Positions 56,480 through 64,000 of a stretch of DNA of 64,000 nucleotides are shown here, piece after piece. The stretch comes from Lactobacillus kimbladii (GTDB taxonomy: Bacteria > Bacillota > Bacilli > Lactobacillales > Lactobacillaceae), in NCBI RefSeq assembly GCF_014323605.1, contig NZ_SCMB01000001.1:186001-250000 (forward strand), given 5' to 3'. Made by a program: the position numbers and the translations under genes. Positions within the stretch are counted from its first letter, which is position 1. Every line of letters starts with the position of its first letter. The notes under the pieces were generated by a model. The model had not been told where the DNA came from. It saw only the letters and a program-made list of their open reading frames with translations, and searched no databases.

Positions 56480-56836
56480 TTAATCTACACAGATATTATT
56501 TATATCTTCTAGAGCAATTTTTTGTCCGTCAACAATAATGCCGTCTTCAATATAACCATTGACAAAGCCGCAAATATCAGCTGGTAATTGATTATCGCTG
56601 TTCATAACTTTAACCTGCAGATGTACCATGCGGTGATTGCCGTATGCCTTAAGCAGCAGCAAGCTTATTTCTTCTATACTCATAGTATCTTTAACGGGAT
56701 GCTTCACGCTGCGCTTTTGTTTATCTTTATTAATTGCCATAGTATGATCGCTCAAAAAGAAACCCTGCCACTTTTTCATTTTGCGATCTTGGTAATTCTT
56801 AAAAAAGTCTTGAACTACTTTATCAAAATCATTCAT
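56480..56836 (-). CDS. YolD-like protein
   Basis: A 118-residue protein directly after a Y-family polymerase gene and overlapping its stop by 8 bp. It has a KWQGFFLSDHTMAI motif matching the WxPF/LxxH core of YolD-like proteins, which accompany UvrX/YqjW-type polymerases in Bacillus, and an acidic C-terminus (GQKIALEDINNICVD). The ATG at 56836 follows GGTGG by 8 nt; earlier ATGs are possible. Role inferred: regulation or loading of the translesion polymerase. Confidence 0.7.
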   Translation of the reverse strand: MNDFDKVVQDFFKNYQDRKMKKWQGFFLSDHTMAINKDKQKRSVKHPVKDTMSIEEISLLLLKAYGNHRMVHLQVKVMNSDNQLPADICGFVNGYIEDGIIVDGQKIALEDINNICVD

Positions 56837-58142
56837 ATGCATTTCCACCATTATGTCCACCAACTAAACTGCTGCGCCTTATTGCCGTAGCGCCCTTAGA
56901 CAAACTTGAGGCTTTGACTAAACTGGTAAAACCATATTTTTTTCTGATTTTGTCAACAGTTATATTTATAGTACGTTTTTTTATCTGTTCAGTGGCCGAA
57001 ACAAAAAAAGTTAATTGCTGGCAATTATCAGGTTCTAAGCGACTACAATTGACTCCTAAGGCTCGGACCGTTTCTCCATGCCAGTTTTTACGGAAAAGAG
57101 CCAGTATTTCTTCAACTAATAAATCATTATCATTAGTAGGGCAAATTTTTTGCTGCACATTAAAGCCCTTACGACTGCCATCTTGTTCGTACTTAGAAAA
57201 GCCAACAAACAAGCTGATACAGCCTGCTTGTAAACGGTGTGCCCTTATTCTGGCACCCACCTGCTCGCCTATTTCACGTAAAACTATTTCTATTTCTCGC
57301 TGATTCGTATAATCACGGTTTAAAATCTGTGAATTGCCGTAATTTTTCATTATGGGAAAATATTTTTCACTAATAATGCTGCGATCAACTCCCCAGCTAA
57401 TCGCAAATAGCTGTTCGCCAATCACGCCAAACTCATTTTTTAAAATTGCTGGATCAGTATGAGCCAATTCATACATATTGTTAATATGCAGGCTGCGCAA
57501 ACGTGCAGCTATTCTTTTGCCAATCCCCCAAACTTCTTCCATATCTTTAATTTGCCAAATTGTATCGGGTACATCAATATAATGCCAATAATCAATCATC
57601 GAACACCGATGTTTAGCAGAAATGTCCATAGCTAGTTTAGCTAGCAGTGGATTCTCTCCTATTCCGCAAGTAGTATAAAGACCAATCTTATTTTTTATTT
57701 CTACCTGAATTTTGCGAGCAACCAGATAAGGATCATCCCCAAACAAACGCCAAGACTTGGTCATATCAATCATACTTTCATCAATTGAGTAAACATGGAT
57801 ATCTTCATCTGATGCATATTTCTGAAAAATTTTCAATACCTGCATGCTACGTTTAATATACAAATTCATATGTGGGTCTGCCAAAATAAGGTCTGGCGCT
57901 TCTTTTTTCGTAGGTAAATCACGTACCCGCATAACATTAGTTAACCCATATTTTTTCTTTGCTAAAGGTGAGGCTGCCATAATTAGCCCCGAGCCGTAAT
58001 TTGTATGTGGCTGATGCGAAACAACTGCTAACACAGCTTTCATTGGGTTTAGACCTAATTGAAGTGCCTCACAACTGGCAAAGAATGATTTGTTATCAAT
58101 CATAAAAATTAAATGATGGGGCTCATAACGATAATCATACAT
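56829..58142 (-). CDS. Y-family DNA polymerase (UvrX/UmuC-like)
   Basis: A 437-residue translesion polymerase. Palm catalytic motifs: FMIDNKSFFASCEA (first Asp; steric gate aromatic) and VYSIDESMIDMTKSW (Asp-Glu pair). Helix-hairpin-helix thumb at VWGIGKRIAARLRSLHI, little-finger domain at the C-terminus with ALGVNCSRLEPDN. The IDESMID form and adjacency to a YolD-like gene place it with Gram-positive UmuC/UvrX rather than DinB. A GTG 9 bp upstream exists, but the ATG at 58142 with AGGAAG 8 nt upstream is better. Expected to be DNA-damage inducible; no SOS box recognised. Confidence 0.9.
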   Translation of the reverse strand: MYDYRYEPHHLIFMIDNKSFFASCEALQLGLNPMKAVLAVVSHQPHTNYGSGLIMAASPLAKKKYGLTNVMRVRDLPTKKEAPDLILADPHMNLYIKRSMQVLKIFQKYASDEDIHVYSIDESMIDMTKSWRLFGDDPYLVARKIQVEIKNKIGLYTTCGIGENPLLAKLAMDISAKHRCSMIDYWHYIDVPDTIWQIKDMEEVWGIGKRIAARLRSLHINNMYELAHTDPAILKNEFGVIGEQLFAISWGVDRSIISEKYFPIMKNYGNSQILNRDYTNQREIEIVLREIGEQVGARIRAHRLQAGCISLFVGFSKYEQDGSRKGFNVQQKICPTNDNDLLVEEILALFRKNWHGETVRALGVNCSRLEPDNCQQLTFFVSATEQIKKRTINITVDKIRKKYGFTSLVKASSLSKGATAIRRSSLVGGHNGGNAYE

Positions 58143-58220
58143 TGCTTTCACTTCCTAGTGCAAACTTATGTTCGCTAAAATAAATTATACAAACACCAGT
58201 TCGAATAATCAAGTGAAAAA

Positions 58221-58682
58221 TTATTCAATTGCTTCAATCGTTACCTGATATTCCCCTGCCGGAGCCTCCACTTTAACAGTTTTGCCAACTTTCTTTTTCA
58301 TGATAGCCTGACCTAATGGCGAGTCGAAAGCTATTTTACCAGCACTGATATCTGCCTCCATTCGGCCAACAACTTGGTAAATCTCAGTTTCTGCATCATC
58401 ATCAAATTTTAGGGTGACCGTTTTGCCCAGATCTACCTTGCCGTCAGCTGTTTTTTCAATAATTTCTGCATATTTCAACTGCTTTTCCAAATAGCGCAAA
58501 CGACTCTGAAGGTGTCCTAAATCACGTTTTGCCTCTGTATATTCAGTATTTTCAGACAAGTCACCCAAAGAGCGTGCTTCCTGCAAAATTTTAATTCTTC
58601 TAGGTCTATCCTTTTTCAAATCAGCAATCTCATCTTTAATTTTTTGATAGCCTTGAGGCGTCATTTTTTGATAATAAACCAA
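58221..58682 (-). CDS. greA: Transcription elongation factor GreA (TTG start)
   Basis: Rescues backtracked RNA polymerase by stimulating transcript cleavage. The 153-residue protein has the coiled-coil arm (MTPQGYQKIKDEIADLKKDR, LGDLSENTEYTEAKRDLGHL with the two acidic tip residues DLSENTEY) and the C-terminal FKBP-like domain (VGRMEADISAGKIAFDSPLG). The open frame extends further, but TTG at 58682 is 8 nt after TTAGGAGAG and puts the conserved MTPxGxxK segment at residue 7, so it is chosen over the ATG at 58664. Confidence 0.93.
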   Translation of the reverse strand: MVYYQKMTPQGYQKIKDEIADLKKDRPRRIKILQEARSLGDLSENTEYTEAKRDLGHLQSRLRYLEKQLKYAEIIEKTADGKVDLGKTVTLKFDDDAETEIYQVVGRMEADISAGKIAFDSPLGQAIMKKKVGKTVKVEAPAGEYQVTIEAIE

Positions 58683-58761
58683 AATATTCTCTCCTAATTT
58701 TTTCTTTTCAATATTATCCACAAGCTATAATTACTGTTATGGAGGTTTTAGTTTTTATAAA

Positions 58762-58788
58762 TTAGCACTCTAAAAATAATAGTGCTAA
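58762..58788. promoter_or_regulatory. CIRCE element (HrcA operator), one mismatch
   Basis: TTAGCACTC-N9-TAGTGCTAA; the consensus right arm is GAGTGCTAA, so one base differs. It lies between greA and hsp20, about 30 bp before the hsp20 -10 box (TATAAT at 58816-58821). HrcA repression of hsp20 is inferred. Confidence 0.85.
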
Positions 58789-58890
58789 ATATTTCCTTTT
58801 TATGAATCTGCATACTATAATAATAATTGTAAGGAAGAAATGAAAGTCTTCTGTTACAAATATATAAATTTTGAAAGGAAGTTTTTTACT

Positions 58891-59313
58891 ATGGCAAATG
58901 ATATGATGAATCGGCACAATGATTTATTCGATGCGATGAACGATTGGTTTGATCTTCCAAGAAAATTTTTCGATGATAACGAAGTAGCAAAATTAATGCA
59001 ATCAGATGTTGTTGAAAACGACAAAGAATATGTAATCAAAGTTGACATGCCTGGAATGGACAAGGATAAAATTCACCTAAATTACAATAATGGTATTTTA
59101 AGTGTATCAGGTTCAAGAAAGTCATTTAAAGATATGTCCAAGGATAACAGCATTATTCACCGTGAAAGAAGTGAAGGTCACATTTCACGCAGCTTCAGAT
59201 TACCAAACGTAGTTGCAAGTGATATTCATGCCAAATACGATAACGGTGTATTGACAATTACCCTGCCAAAGCAACAAGCTGGCGCAAGCGATAACTCAAT
59301 CCAAATTGACTAA
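58891..59313 (+). CDS. hsp20: Small heat shock protein Hsp20
   Basis: A 140-residue alpha-crystallin-type chaperone that holds unfolding proteins. N-terminal MANDMMNRHNDLFDAMNDWF; the alpha-crystallin core KEYVIKVDMPGMDKDKIHLNY; GVLTITLPKQQA at the end, with the IxI-like tail NSIQID. The open frame reaches 17 codons further upstream, but the ATG at 58891 follows AAAGGAAG and gives the usual N-terminus. A CIRCE site lies upstream. Confidence 0.95.
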   Translation: MANDMMNRHNDLFDAMNDWFDLPRKFFDDNEVAKLMQSDVVENDKEYVIKVDMPGMDKDKIHLNYNNGILSVSGSRKSFKDMSKDNSIIHRERSEGHISRSFRLPNVVASDIHAKYDNGVLTITLPKQQAGASDNSIQID

Positions 59314-59413
59314 TTGTCTTCAAATTATCAAAGTATATTAACTCACTGAAATAATAGAAAGTCTATTTAAACTTGTCTGAACTGTTTTTAAAATAAAACA
59401 TGTCAGAAGCACC

Positions 59414-59453
59414 AAAATAAGCTATCCAGATCAAAGTCTGGATGGCTTATTTT
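59414..59453 (+). terminator. Terminator of hsp20
   Basis: AAAATAAGC-ATCCAGA stem with matching TCTGGAT-GCTTATTTT and TCAAAG loop, 100 bp downstream of the hsp20 stop. Confidence 0.8.
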
Positions 59454-59512
59454 GTTTCCAGTTACTTTTTAGATTTTTCTTTAGCACCAGATTAAGTAAT
59501 AAAGTTTTGAGA

Positions 59513-59860
59513 CTATATTTCGTTTAAAATTTCAGGATTATTAACAGAACCTATCATTTTAAATATTATTTTTGCATTTCCATCTATAGGTTCTTTTATA
59601 TAGTATTTAAAATTCGCAAAGACAATTGATATCTATTTGCAATAGTTTTAATCTAATAATATCAGTAAAATTTAATATTTAAAATTTTGCATCTTTGTTA
59701 TTGTTAATACTAGGACTGCTAAAGTTTAGGCTTAACTCTTTCTTCTACTCTTTTTCCAATTTCAAGATTATTAGTCATTAATCTCAAATAATAGCTGACC
59801 AGTCCACCACAGCCAGTGACGTTAAACCTAGGGCAATTTTTCCTTAGGAGGAGTATAAAT
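59513..59860 (-). pseudogene. Degraded coding remnant of unknown identity
   Basis: Minus-strand reading shows protein-like but broken fragments: YYIKEPIDGNAKIIFKMIGS then VNNPEILNEI and a TAG stop (to 59513), and upstream CGGLVSYYLRLMTNNLEIGK with RVEERVKPKL and stop (59719-59820). Residue composition looks coded, but no full frame joins them. Family not recognised; coding origin is a low-confidence inference. No other element seen in this 400-bp gap. Confidence 0.3.
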
Positions 59861-60471
59861 TGAGCAAAAATAATGACATATACATAGAAAATCGAGCTTC
59901 GAGTGCTGCTAAAAAAATAAATAAATTGAACATACCAGATGAAATTAAAAAACAATTAATTGATAAGAAAGTTTTTGATTTTTGGTTTAACAATAAAGAA
60001 TTAAGAGCCCTGTCAGATAATATTGATATTGCAGGCGGTGAGAGTATCCAGTATGCAGCTAGTGGCAATTACGATAATCATACTGCACTGATAATTTGTA
60101 CAAACATGCGTGTAATGATAATTAATAAGAACATGTTTATTGGGGGAGATTTTACAGATATACCACTTAATATGATTAATGGTGTATCAATAAAAACGCG
60201 ACTTTTCTTATCTGACATTCAAATAACTAATGGAGCAACAAATATTTTTCTTAACGATTTAGATAAAACTGCTGCACCAATTTTAGCAGATACTATTAAA
60301 AGCATGTCAAAGAATTACCAACAAAGTATTCAAAATGTTCCAGTACAAAATACAACAGATAATACTCAAGATATGATTGCAGAATTAAAGCAATTAAAAG
60401 AGTTAGTTGATGAGGGGATATTGACTGAAGAAGAATTTTCGGCTAAGAAGAAACAAGTTTTAGGATTATAA
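59860..60471 (+). CDS. PH-domain protein with C-terminal SHOCT module (TTG start)
   Basis: A 203-residue cytosolic protein. Residues 45-155 look like a bacterial PH domain (GGESIQYAASGNYDNHTALI, ICTNMRVMIINKNMF, DIPLNMINGVSIKTRLF); after a Gln/Asn/Thr linker, ELKQLKELVDEGILTEEEFS plus AKKKQVLG is a SHOCT motif, common at the ends of oligomeric or membrane-associated proteins. Function unknown. The TTG start has AGGAGG 8 nt upstream and no ATG is available. It lies before pepC but separated by 92 bp. Confidence 0.75.
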   Translation: MSKNNDIYIENRASSAAKKINKLNIPDEIKKQLIDKKVFDFWFNNKELRALSDNIDIAGGESIQYAASGNYDNHTALIICTNMRVMIINKNMFIGGDFTDIPLNMINGVSIKTRLFLSDIQITNGATNIFLNDLDKTAAPILADTIKSMSKNYQQSIQNVPVQNTTDNTQDMIAELKQLKELVDEGILTEEEFSAKKKQVLGL

Positions 60472-60563
60472 AACCAAAGCGTGGTCAGCTATTGAACTCG
60501 TTTTTCTTTTAGATTAAAATATAAGGTAATTTAAAAATAGATTAAAAAAGGAGAATATATATT

Positions 60564-61880
60564 ATGGCTCACAAACTAACTGTTCAAGAACTAGAAGAGT
60601 TTGCGAAAAACTTTAATGAAAAGCCGCAAAATCAAGTTGTGGCACGAGCTGCTCAAAAAAGCGGTGTTTTTGCAGCATCTTACAATGAACGTGTTCAAGG
60701 CGAATTGACTCGGGTATTTTCAACAGAGCTGGATACTGAAAATGTTACTAACCAGCGCCAGTCAGGTCGTTGCTGGGAATTTGCCACCTTAAATATTTTA
60801 CGACATTATTTTGGCAAAAAATATCACTGCAAGAATTTTACTTTCTCACAAAGTTACAACTTTTTCTGGGACAAAGTTGAACGGGCAAATATTTTTTATG
60901 ACAATATTTTAGATACTGCTGATGAACCACTTGATTCCCGTACCGTGAAAGCATATTTAGACAGTGCTGGCACAGACGGGGGGCAATTCCACATGGGTGC
61001 CGCTTTAATTGAAAAATACGGTGTTGTGCCTTCCTATGCAATGCCTGAAAGTTTTAATACCAATAACACTGCCGGTTTAGGTAAAGCTTTGGGCGATAAA
61101 CTGAAAAAAGACGCTCTGGTTTTACGCAAATTAAAGCAAGACGGTAAAGATGATGAAATAGAAAAGGCCCGTAAGAAGTTCTTAAGTGAAATTTACCAAA
61201 TAACAGCAATTGCAGTTGGAGAACCACCTAAGAAATTTGACTTGGAATACCGTGATGATGACAAGAAATATCATTTGGACAAAGATTTAACTCCACTAGA
61301 ATTTTTGCATAAATACATGGGCGATGTTGACTTTAATGATTACGTTGTATTGTCTAATGCACCAGATCATGAATATGATAAATTATATGGACTGCCATTT
61401 GAAGATAACGTTGAAGGATCATACCGCATCAAATTCTTGAATGTACCAATGGAATACTTGGAAACTGCAGCTGTTAACCAATTAAAAGATGGTGAAGCTG
61501 TTTGGTTTGGTAATGATGTTGGTGAACAAAGCGATCGTAAAAAGGGATATCTTGACAGCGACTTATATAAACTAAGTGATCTCTTTGGTGTTGACCTCAA
61601 GATGTCCAAAGCTGACCGCTTGCGTACCGGTGCCGGCGCTTCAACTCATGCTATGGCTTTTGTTGGTGTTGATGAAGATGGTGGCCATGTGCGTCAATGG
61701 AAAGTTGAAAATTCCTGGGGCGAAAAGAACGGTGACAAAGGTTTCTTTGTTATGAATAATGATTGGTTCAATGACTATGTTTATGAAGTTGTTGTCCACA
61801 AAAAGTACTTGACACCAGAACAAGTAGCTATTGCTGAGGGTCCAATTACAGACTTACCAGCTTGGGATTCACTAGCTTAA
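60564..61880 (+). CDS. pepC: Aminopeptidase C (bleomycin hydrolase family)
   Basis: Cytosolic cysteine aminopeptidase that trims casein- or protein-derived peptides to amino acids. The 438-residue protein has the papain-like triad: Cys in NQRQSGRCWEFATLN (about residue 71), His in THAMAFVGVDEDGGHV and Asn in VENSWGEKNGDKGFF. Family members form hexamers with the C-terminus in the active site; the terminal residues here are AWDSLA. RBS AAAGGAG 9 nt before ATG. Typical lactobacillar housekeeping peptidase. Confidence 0.96.
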   Translation: MAHKLTVQELEEFAKNFNEKPQNQVVARAAQKSGVFAASYNERVQGELTRVFSTELDTENVTNQRQSGRCWEFATLNILRHYFGKKYHCKNFTFSQSYNFFWDKVERANIFYDNILDTADEPLDSRTVKAYLDSAGTDGGQFHMGAALIEKYGVVPSYAMPESFNTNNTAGLGKALGDKLKKDALVLRKLKQDGKDDEIEKARKKFLSEIYQITAIAVGEPPKKFDLEYRDDDKKYHLDKDLTPLEFLHKYMGDVDFNDYVVLSNAPDHEYDKLYGLPFEDNVEGSYRIKFLNVPMEYLETAAVNQLKDGEAVWFGNDVGEQSDRKKGYLDSDLYKLSDLFGVDLKMSKADRLRTGAGASTHAMAFVGVDEDGGHVRQWKVENSWGEKNGDKGFFVMNNDWFNDYVYEVVVHKKYLTPEQVAIAEGPITDLPAWDSLA

Positions 61881-61900
61881 GCGAATTTATAACTAATAGA

Positions 61901-61936
61901 AAAAGACGAAATTCAAAAACGAATTTCGTCTTTTTT
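61901..61936. terminator. Terminator between pepC and the nucleoside hydrolase gene
   Basis: AAAAGACGAAATTC and GAATTTCGTCTTTT perfect 14-bp stem with an AAAAAC loop and a T run; located between convergent genes. Confidence 0.9.
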
Positions 61937-61953
61937 ATATTATAAAAAATTAT

Positions 61954-62892
61954 TTACTTGCCACGTAATAATAGCTCATCAAATTTTTTAAAGAATAAAT
62001 TTTTATTTGCTTTAGTTACCAAAGTAATTTCGCGTCCATTGGGATCATCTTCCATTCGTCCTGCAGCCAATCCCTGTGTAACCACCTTTACCTTGTGCTT
62101 TTCAGTGGCCAAAACGACTTCCGGATAAAGAGCACTAATTGTCGTTAATACATCCCAAAAATAAAGTTGCGAGCTTGGAATTGGGGGATTAACCAGCAGA
62201 CAATAGCCTTGCGCAACCAAGTCTACAGCTGGATGTTCACGCAAACTGGCCCAATGCATTCTTAATTCATCAGTTAATGGTAATTCTTCACTACTTTCAA
62301 GACCGATAATTTGCATAGGAATATTTGATTTCAGAACCCTATCAACAGCAAACGGATCCCAAAAGGCATTCCATTCTTGTGTACCATCAACATTAACCTG
62401 AACAACATTACCATGACCATCAAGAGAACCGCCCATCCAGTATAACTGTTCAATTTTATCCGCCATTTTGGGATTAGTATCCAGCGCACGAGCCAAATCG
62501 GTTAAAGGTCCCGTCATAACTAACGTGACAGGTTGCTTTGCTGCCAAAATTTTTTCAGCCATGTCTAAATGAGCCGGTTTTACTGCCATTTTAGTAATCA
62601 TTTTCCCAGATTCGTTTAATAACGGCAAATAATTAAATGAATATGCCGCTTTACGCCAGGCTTCTGGAAACTGATTGACAGCTCTTGAATCTGATTTGGC
62701 AACTTCTAATTGATCGCCTCTTAAGTTAAACCGGTCTGTCATCTTTCGACACACCTCAACAGCCGGGTCAACGTAACCATCCGCATCAATTGCGCTAACA
62801 CCTAATAATTTAATCTCCGGTGCTTGCAAGAGTAACAAATATGATACTAAATCATCAATATTACCGTCATGATTAAAATAAATTTCTTTCAT
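61954..62892 (-). CDS. Ribonucleoside hydrolase
   Basis: Splits nucleosides into base and ribose. The 312-residue protein has the IunH/Rih fold: calcium-binding aspartates in YFNHDGNIDDLVSYLL (DGNIDD in place of DTDPGxDD), TLVMTGPLTDLARAL, WMGGSLDGHGNV and NVDGTQEWNAFWDPFAVDRV. Lies 9 bp after a nucleoside ABC permease gene in the same operon, so it breaks down imported nucleosides for base salvage. The unusual DGN form of the first motif may change specificity; ribose or deoxyribose, purine or pyrimidine cannot be told. Confidence 0.9.
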   Translation of the reverse strand: MKEIYFNHDGNIDDLVSYLLLLQAPEIKLLGVSAIDADGYVDPAVEVCRKMTDRFNLRGDQLEVAKSDSRAVNQFPEAWRKAAYSFNYLPLLNESGKMITKMAVKPAHLDMAEKILAAKQPVTLVMTGPLTDLARALDTNPKMADKIEQLYWMGGSLDGHGNVVQVNVDGTQEWNAFWDPFAVDRVLKSNIPMQIIGLESSEELPLTDELRMHWASLREHPAVDLVAQGYCLLVNPPIPSSQLYFWDVLTTISALYPEVVLATEKHKVKVVTQGLAAGRMEDDPNGREITLVTKANKNLFFKKFDELLLRGK

Positions 62893-62901
62893 TATTCTTC
62901 C

Positions 62902-63858
62902 CTATTTTGACTTAATATAGTTCTGGCCATTTGCTGCTGGAGCAACGGATTTTCCAAAGAACAAAACTAAAACTAAAATGGTAATTACATAAGGAGCAAT
63001 CTGCATGTAAACAGCAGGAATGTGACTAAAGAACGGTAATTGGTTGCCGATAATACTGATACTTTGAGCAAAACCAAAGAAAAGCGAAGCTAGCATTGCC
63101 CCTAATGGGTTCCATTTACCAAAGATCATGGCTGCCAGCGCCATAAAACCTTGTCCAACAATAGTAGAAACTGAAAAATTGCCTGAAATTGCTTCCGCAA
63201 AAACTGCTCCGCCAATTCCGCCTAAAAAGCCGGATATTAGCACGCCAGCGTAACGCATACCATAAACATTGATCCCTAAAGTATCAGCAGCTTGAGGATT
63301 TTCACCACAGGAACGCAGACGCAAGCCAAAACGAGTTTTATACAAAATCCACCATAATAAGATTGATACAATTATTGCCAGCCAGGCAGGTGCAGAAGTA
63401 TTTTGAAAGAAAACAGGCCCAATAACAGGAATATTAGCAAGGCCTGGAAAACTAAAATAACCAAAGCTCTGCGTAATGTTTTCAGTTTGACCTTTATCAT
63501 ATATAGCTTTGACTAAAAACACTCCTAATGGTGGAGCCATAAGATTGAGGACAGTTCCACTGATGATGTGATCGGCGTGAAAATTAATGGTTGCTACAGC
63601 ATGGAGCAGTGAAAATAGCAAACCTACAACTCCCCCAACAAGAAGACCAATCCAAGGAGTTGCTTTACCAAAATTAGAAGCAAAAGTCAGGTTAAACACA
63701 ATGGCAGAAAAAGCGCCCATTGTCATTATTCCTTCAAGGCCAATGTTGGTAATACCTGAATTTTCACTATAAACACCGCCTAAAGCGGTAAAAATTAATG
63801 GTGCTGAATAGACAAAAGTCGATGACACAATTAACGCTAAAATTGTAACTAAATTCAT
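62902..63858 (-). CDS. Nucleoside ABC transporter permease (NupQ/YufQ type)
   Basis: A 318-residue membrane protein of the BPD_transp_2 family with about nine helices. TNIGLEGIMTMGAFSAIVF at the N-terminus and LRLRSCGENPQAADTLGINV in the cytoplasmic coupling loop are characteristic of the second permease of BmpA-NupABC nucleoside systems. It overlaps the previous permease gene by 4 bp and is followed by the nucleoside hydrolase, which supports the substrate. The lipoprotein and ATPase genes lie outside the window. Confidence 0.93.
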   Translation of the reverse strand: MNLVTILALIVSSTFVYSAPLIFTALGGVYSENSGITNIGLEGIMTMGAFSAIVFNLTFASNFGKATPWIGLLVGGVVGLLFSLLHAVATINFHADHIISGTVLNLMAPPLGVFLVKAIYDKGQTENITQSFGYFSFPGLANIPVIGPVFFQNTSAPAWLAIIVSILLWWILYKTRFGLRLRSCGENPQAADTLGINVYGMRYAGVLISGFLGGIGGAVFAEAISGNFSVSTIVGQGFMALAAMIFGKWNPLGAMLASLFFGFAQSISIIGNQLPFFSHIPAVYMQIAPYVITILVLVLFFGKSVAPAANGQNYIKSK

Positions 63859-64000
63859 GAATTTTGTCCTCCCTGGGTCTTTGTAGAACTCACTGTAACA
63901 TTATTTGGTTCAGTTTCTTCAGTCGCTGTATCTTTTTGGATTTCTTTAGCCCTTTTAGTTTTAAACAATAATCCAATTACATATTGAATAGCAACAAAGA
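63855..64000 (-). CDS. Nucleoside ABC transporter permease, C-terminal end (cut by window edge)
   Basis: The last 47 codons of an upstream permease: VAIQYVIGLLFKTKRAKEIQ then a charged, Thr/Glu/Asn-rich tail (TATEETEPNNVTVSSTKTQG) and TGA overlapping the ATG of the next permease (ATGA). Position and overlap identify it as the first permease (NupP/YufP type) of the same importer. The long polar tail after the last membrane helix is variable in this family. Confidence 0.75.
   Translation of the reverse strand, partial: FVAIQYVIGLLFKTKRAKEIQKDTATEETEPNNVTVSSTKTQGGQNS

Noticed and set aside
59719-59955. 78-codon minus-strand frame as an intact gene
   Set aside because: Its N-terminal half is antisense to the PH-SHOCT gene, with no ribosome site; only the C-terminal part looks coded and is listed as a remnant.

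Overview
The window is a low-GC chromosomal segment of a lactic acid bacterium, almost certainly Lactobacillus sensu stricto (the L. delbrueckii/acidophilus group). Evidence: three surface proteins carry the C-terminal or N-terminal SLAP-type wall-binding repeats typical of that group, there is a PepC aminopeptidase, a FabT/FabK-type fatty acid cluster, CcpA cre sites, a CIRCE element, and the conserved Firmicute block metG-tatD-rnmV-rsmA-veg-purR-glmU. The giant repetitive adhesin suggests a host-associated strain (bee-gut or vertebrate-gut lactobacilli are both possible), but the species cannot be read from the sequence alone.

Layout. 1-482: start of an MFS transporter (cut by the window edge). 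585-10108 (minus): complete type II fatty acid synthesis operon fabT-fabH-acpP-fabK-fabD-fabG-fabF-accB-fabZ-accC-accD-accA. Divergent from it is birA (10434-11198), the ligase that biotinylates AccB, with a FabT-like palindrome in front of it. 11321-14314: a cytosolic FAD/FMN reductase, then a 14-codon hydrophobic peptide gene with a very strong ribosome binding site, then an Rgg-type regulator; a palindrome sits at about -46 of the peptide promoter. This looks like an undescribed Rgg/short-peptide quorum-sensing circuit and is the most interesting item in the window. 14505-15863: HD phosphohydrolase ending in a 57-nt perfect hairpin. 15935-20727: three tandem ABC exporter half-transporters, two of them recent duplicates. 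20892-21863: prs.

21864-40260 is an accessory island lying between prs and glmU, which are neighbours in most Firmicutes. It holds two decayed beta-glucoside loci, a lactose/cellobiose-type PTS EIIC with a MupG-family hydrolase (with a cre site and two GntR/HutC-like operators), an NTF2-like protein, a SLAP surface protein and a 3643-residue SLAP-anchored fibrous adhesin.

40269-49985 (minus): glmU, purR, veg, rsmA, rnmV, tatD, metG, mgtA; mgtA is preceded by a clear M-box magnesium riboswitch with its own terminator. 50308-52406: TPM-like membrane protein, comEB, trpS. 52501-53106: SRAP-family protein. 53294-53364: an unusual tRNA-Gly(CCC). 53599-55662: a BspA-like/MucBP/SLAP surface protein. 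55729-59313: catalytically degenerate CPBP protein, YolD-like protein with a Y-family polymerase, greA, and hsp20 behind a CIRCE element. 59860-61880: PH-SHOCT protein and pepC. 61954-64000 (minus): nucleoside hydrolase and BmpA-type nucleoside ABC permeases (the second is cut by the window edge).

Start codons were re-chosen wherever a Shine-Dalgarno site decided the matter; TTG starts are proposed for fabT, veg, greA and the PH-SHOCT gene.
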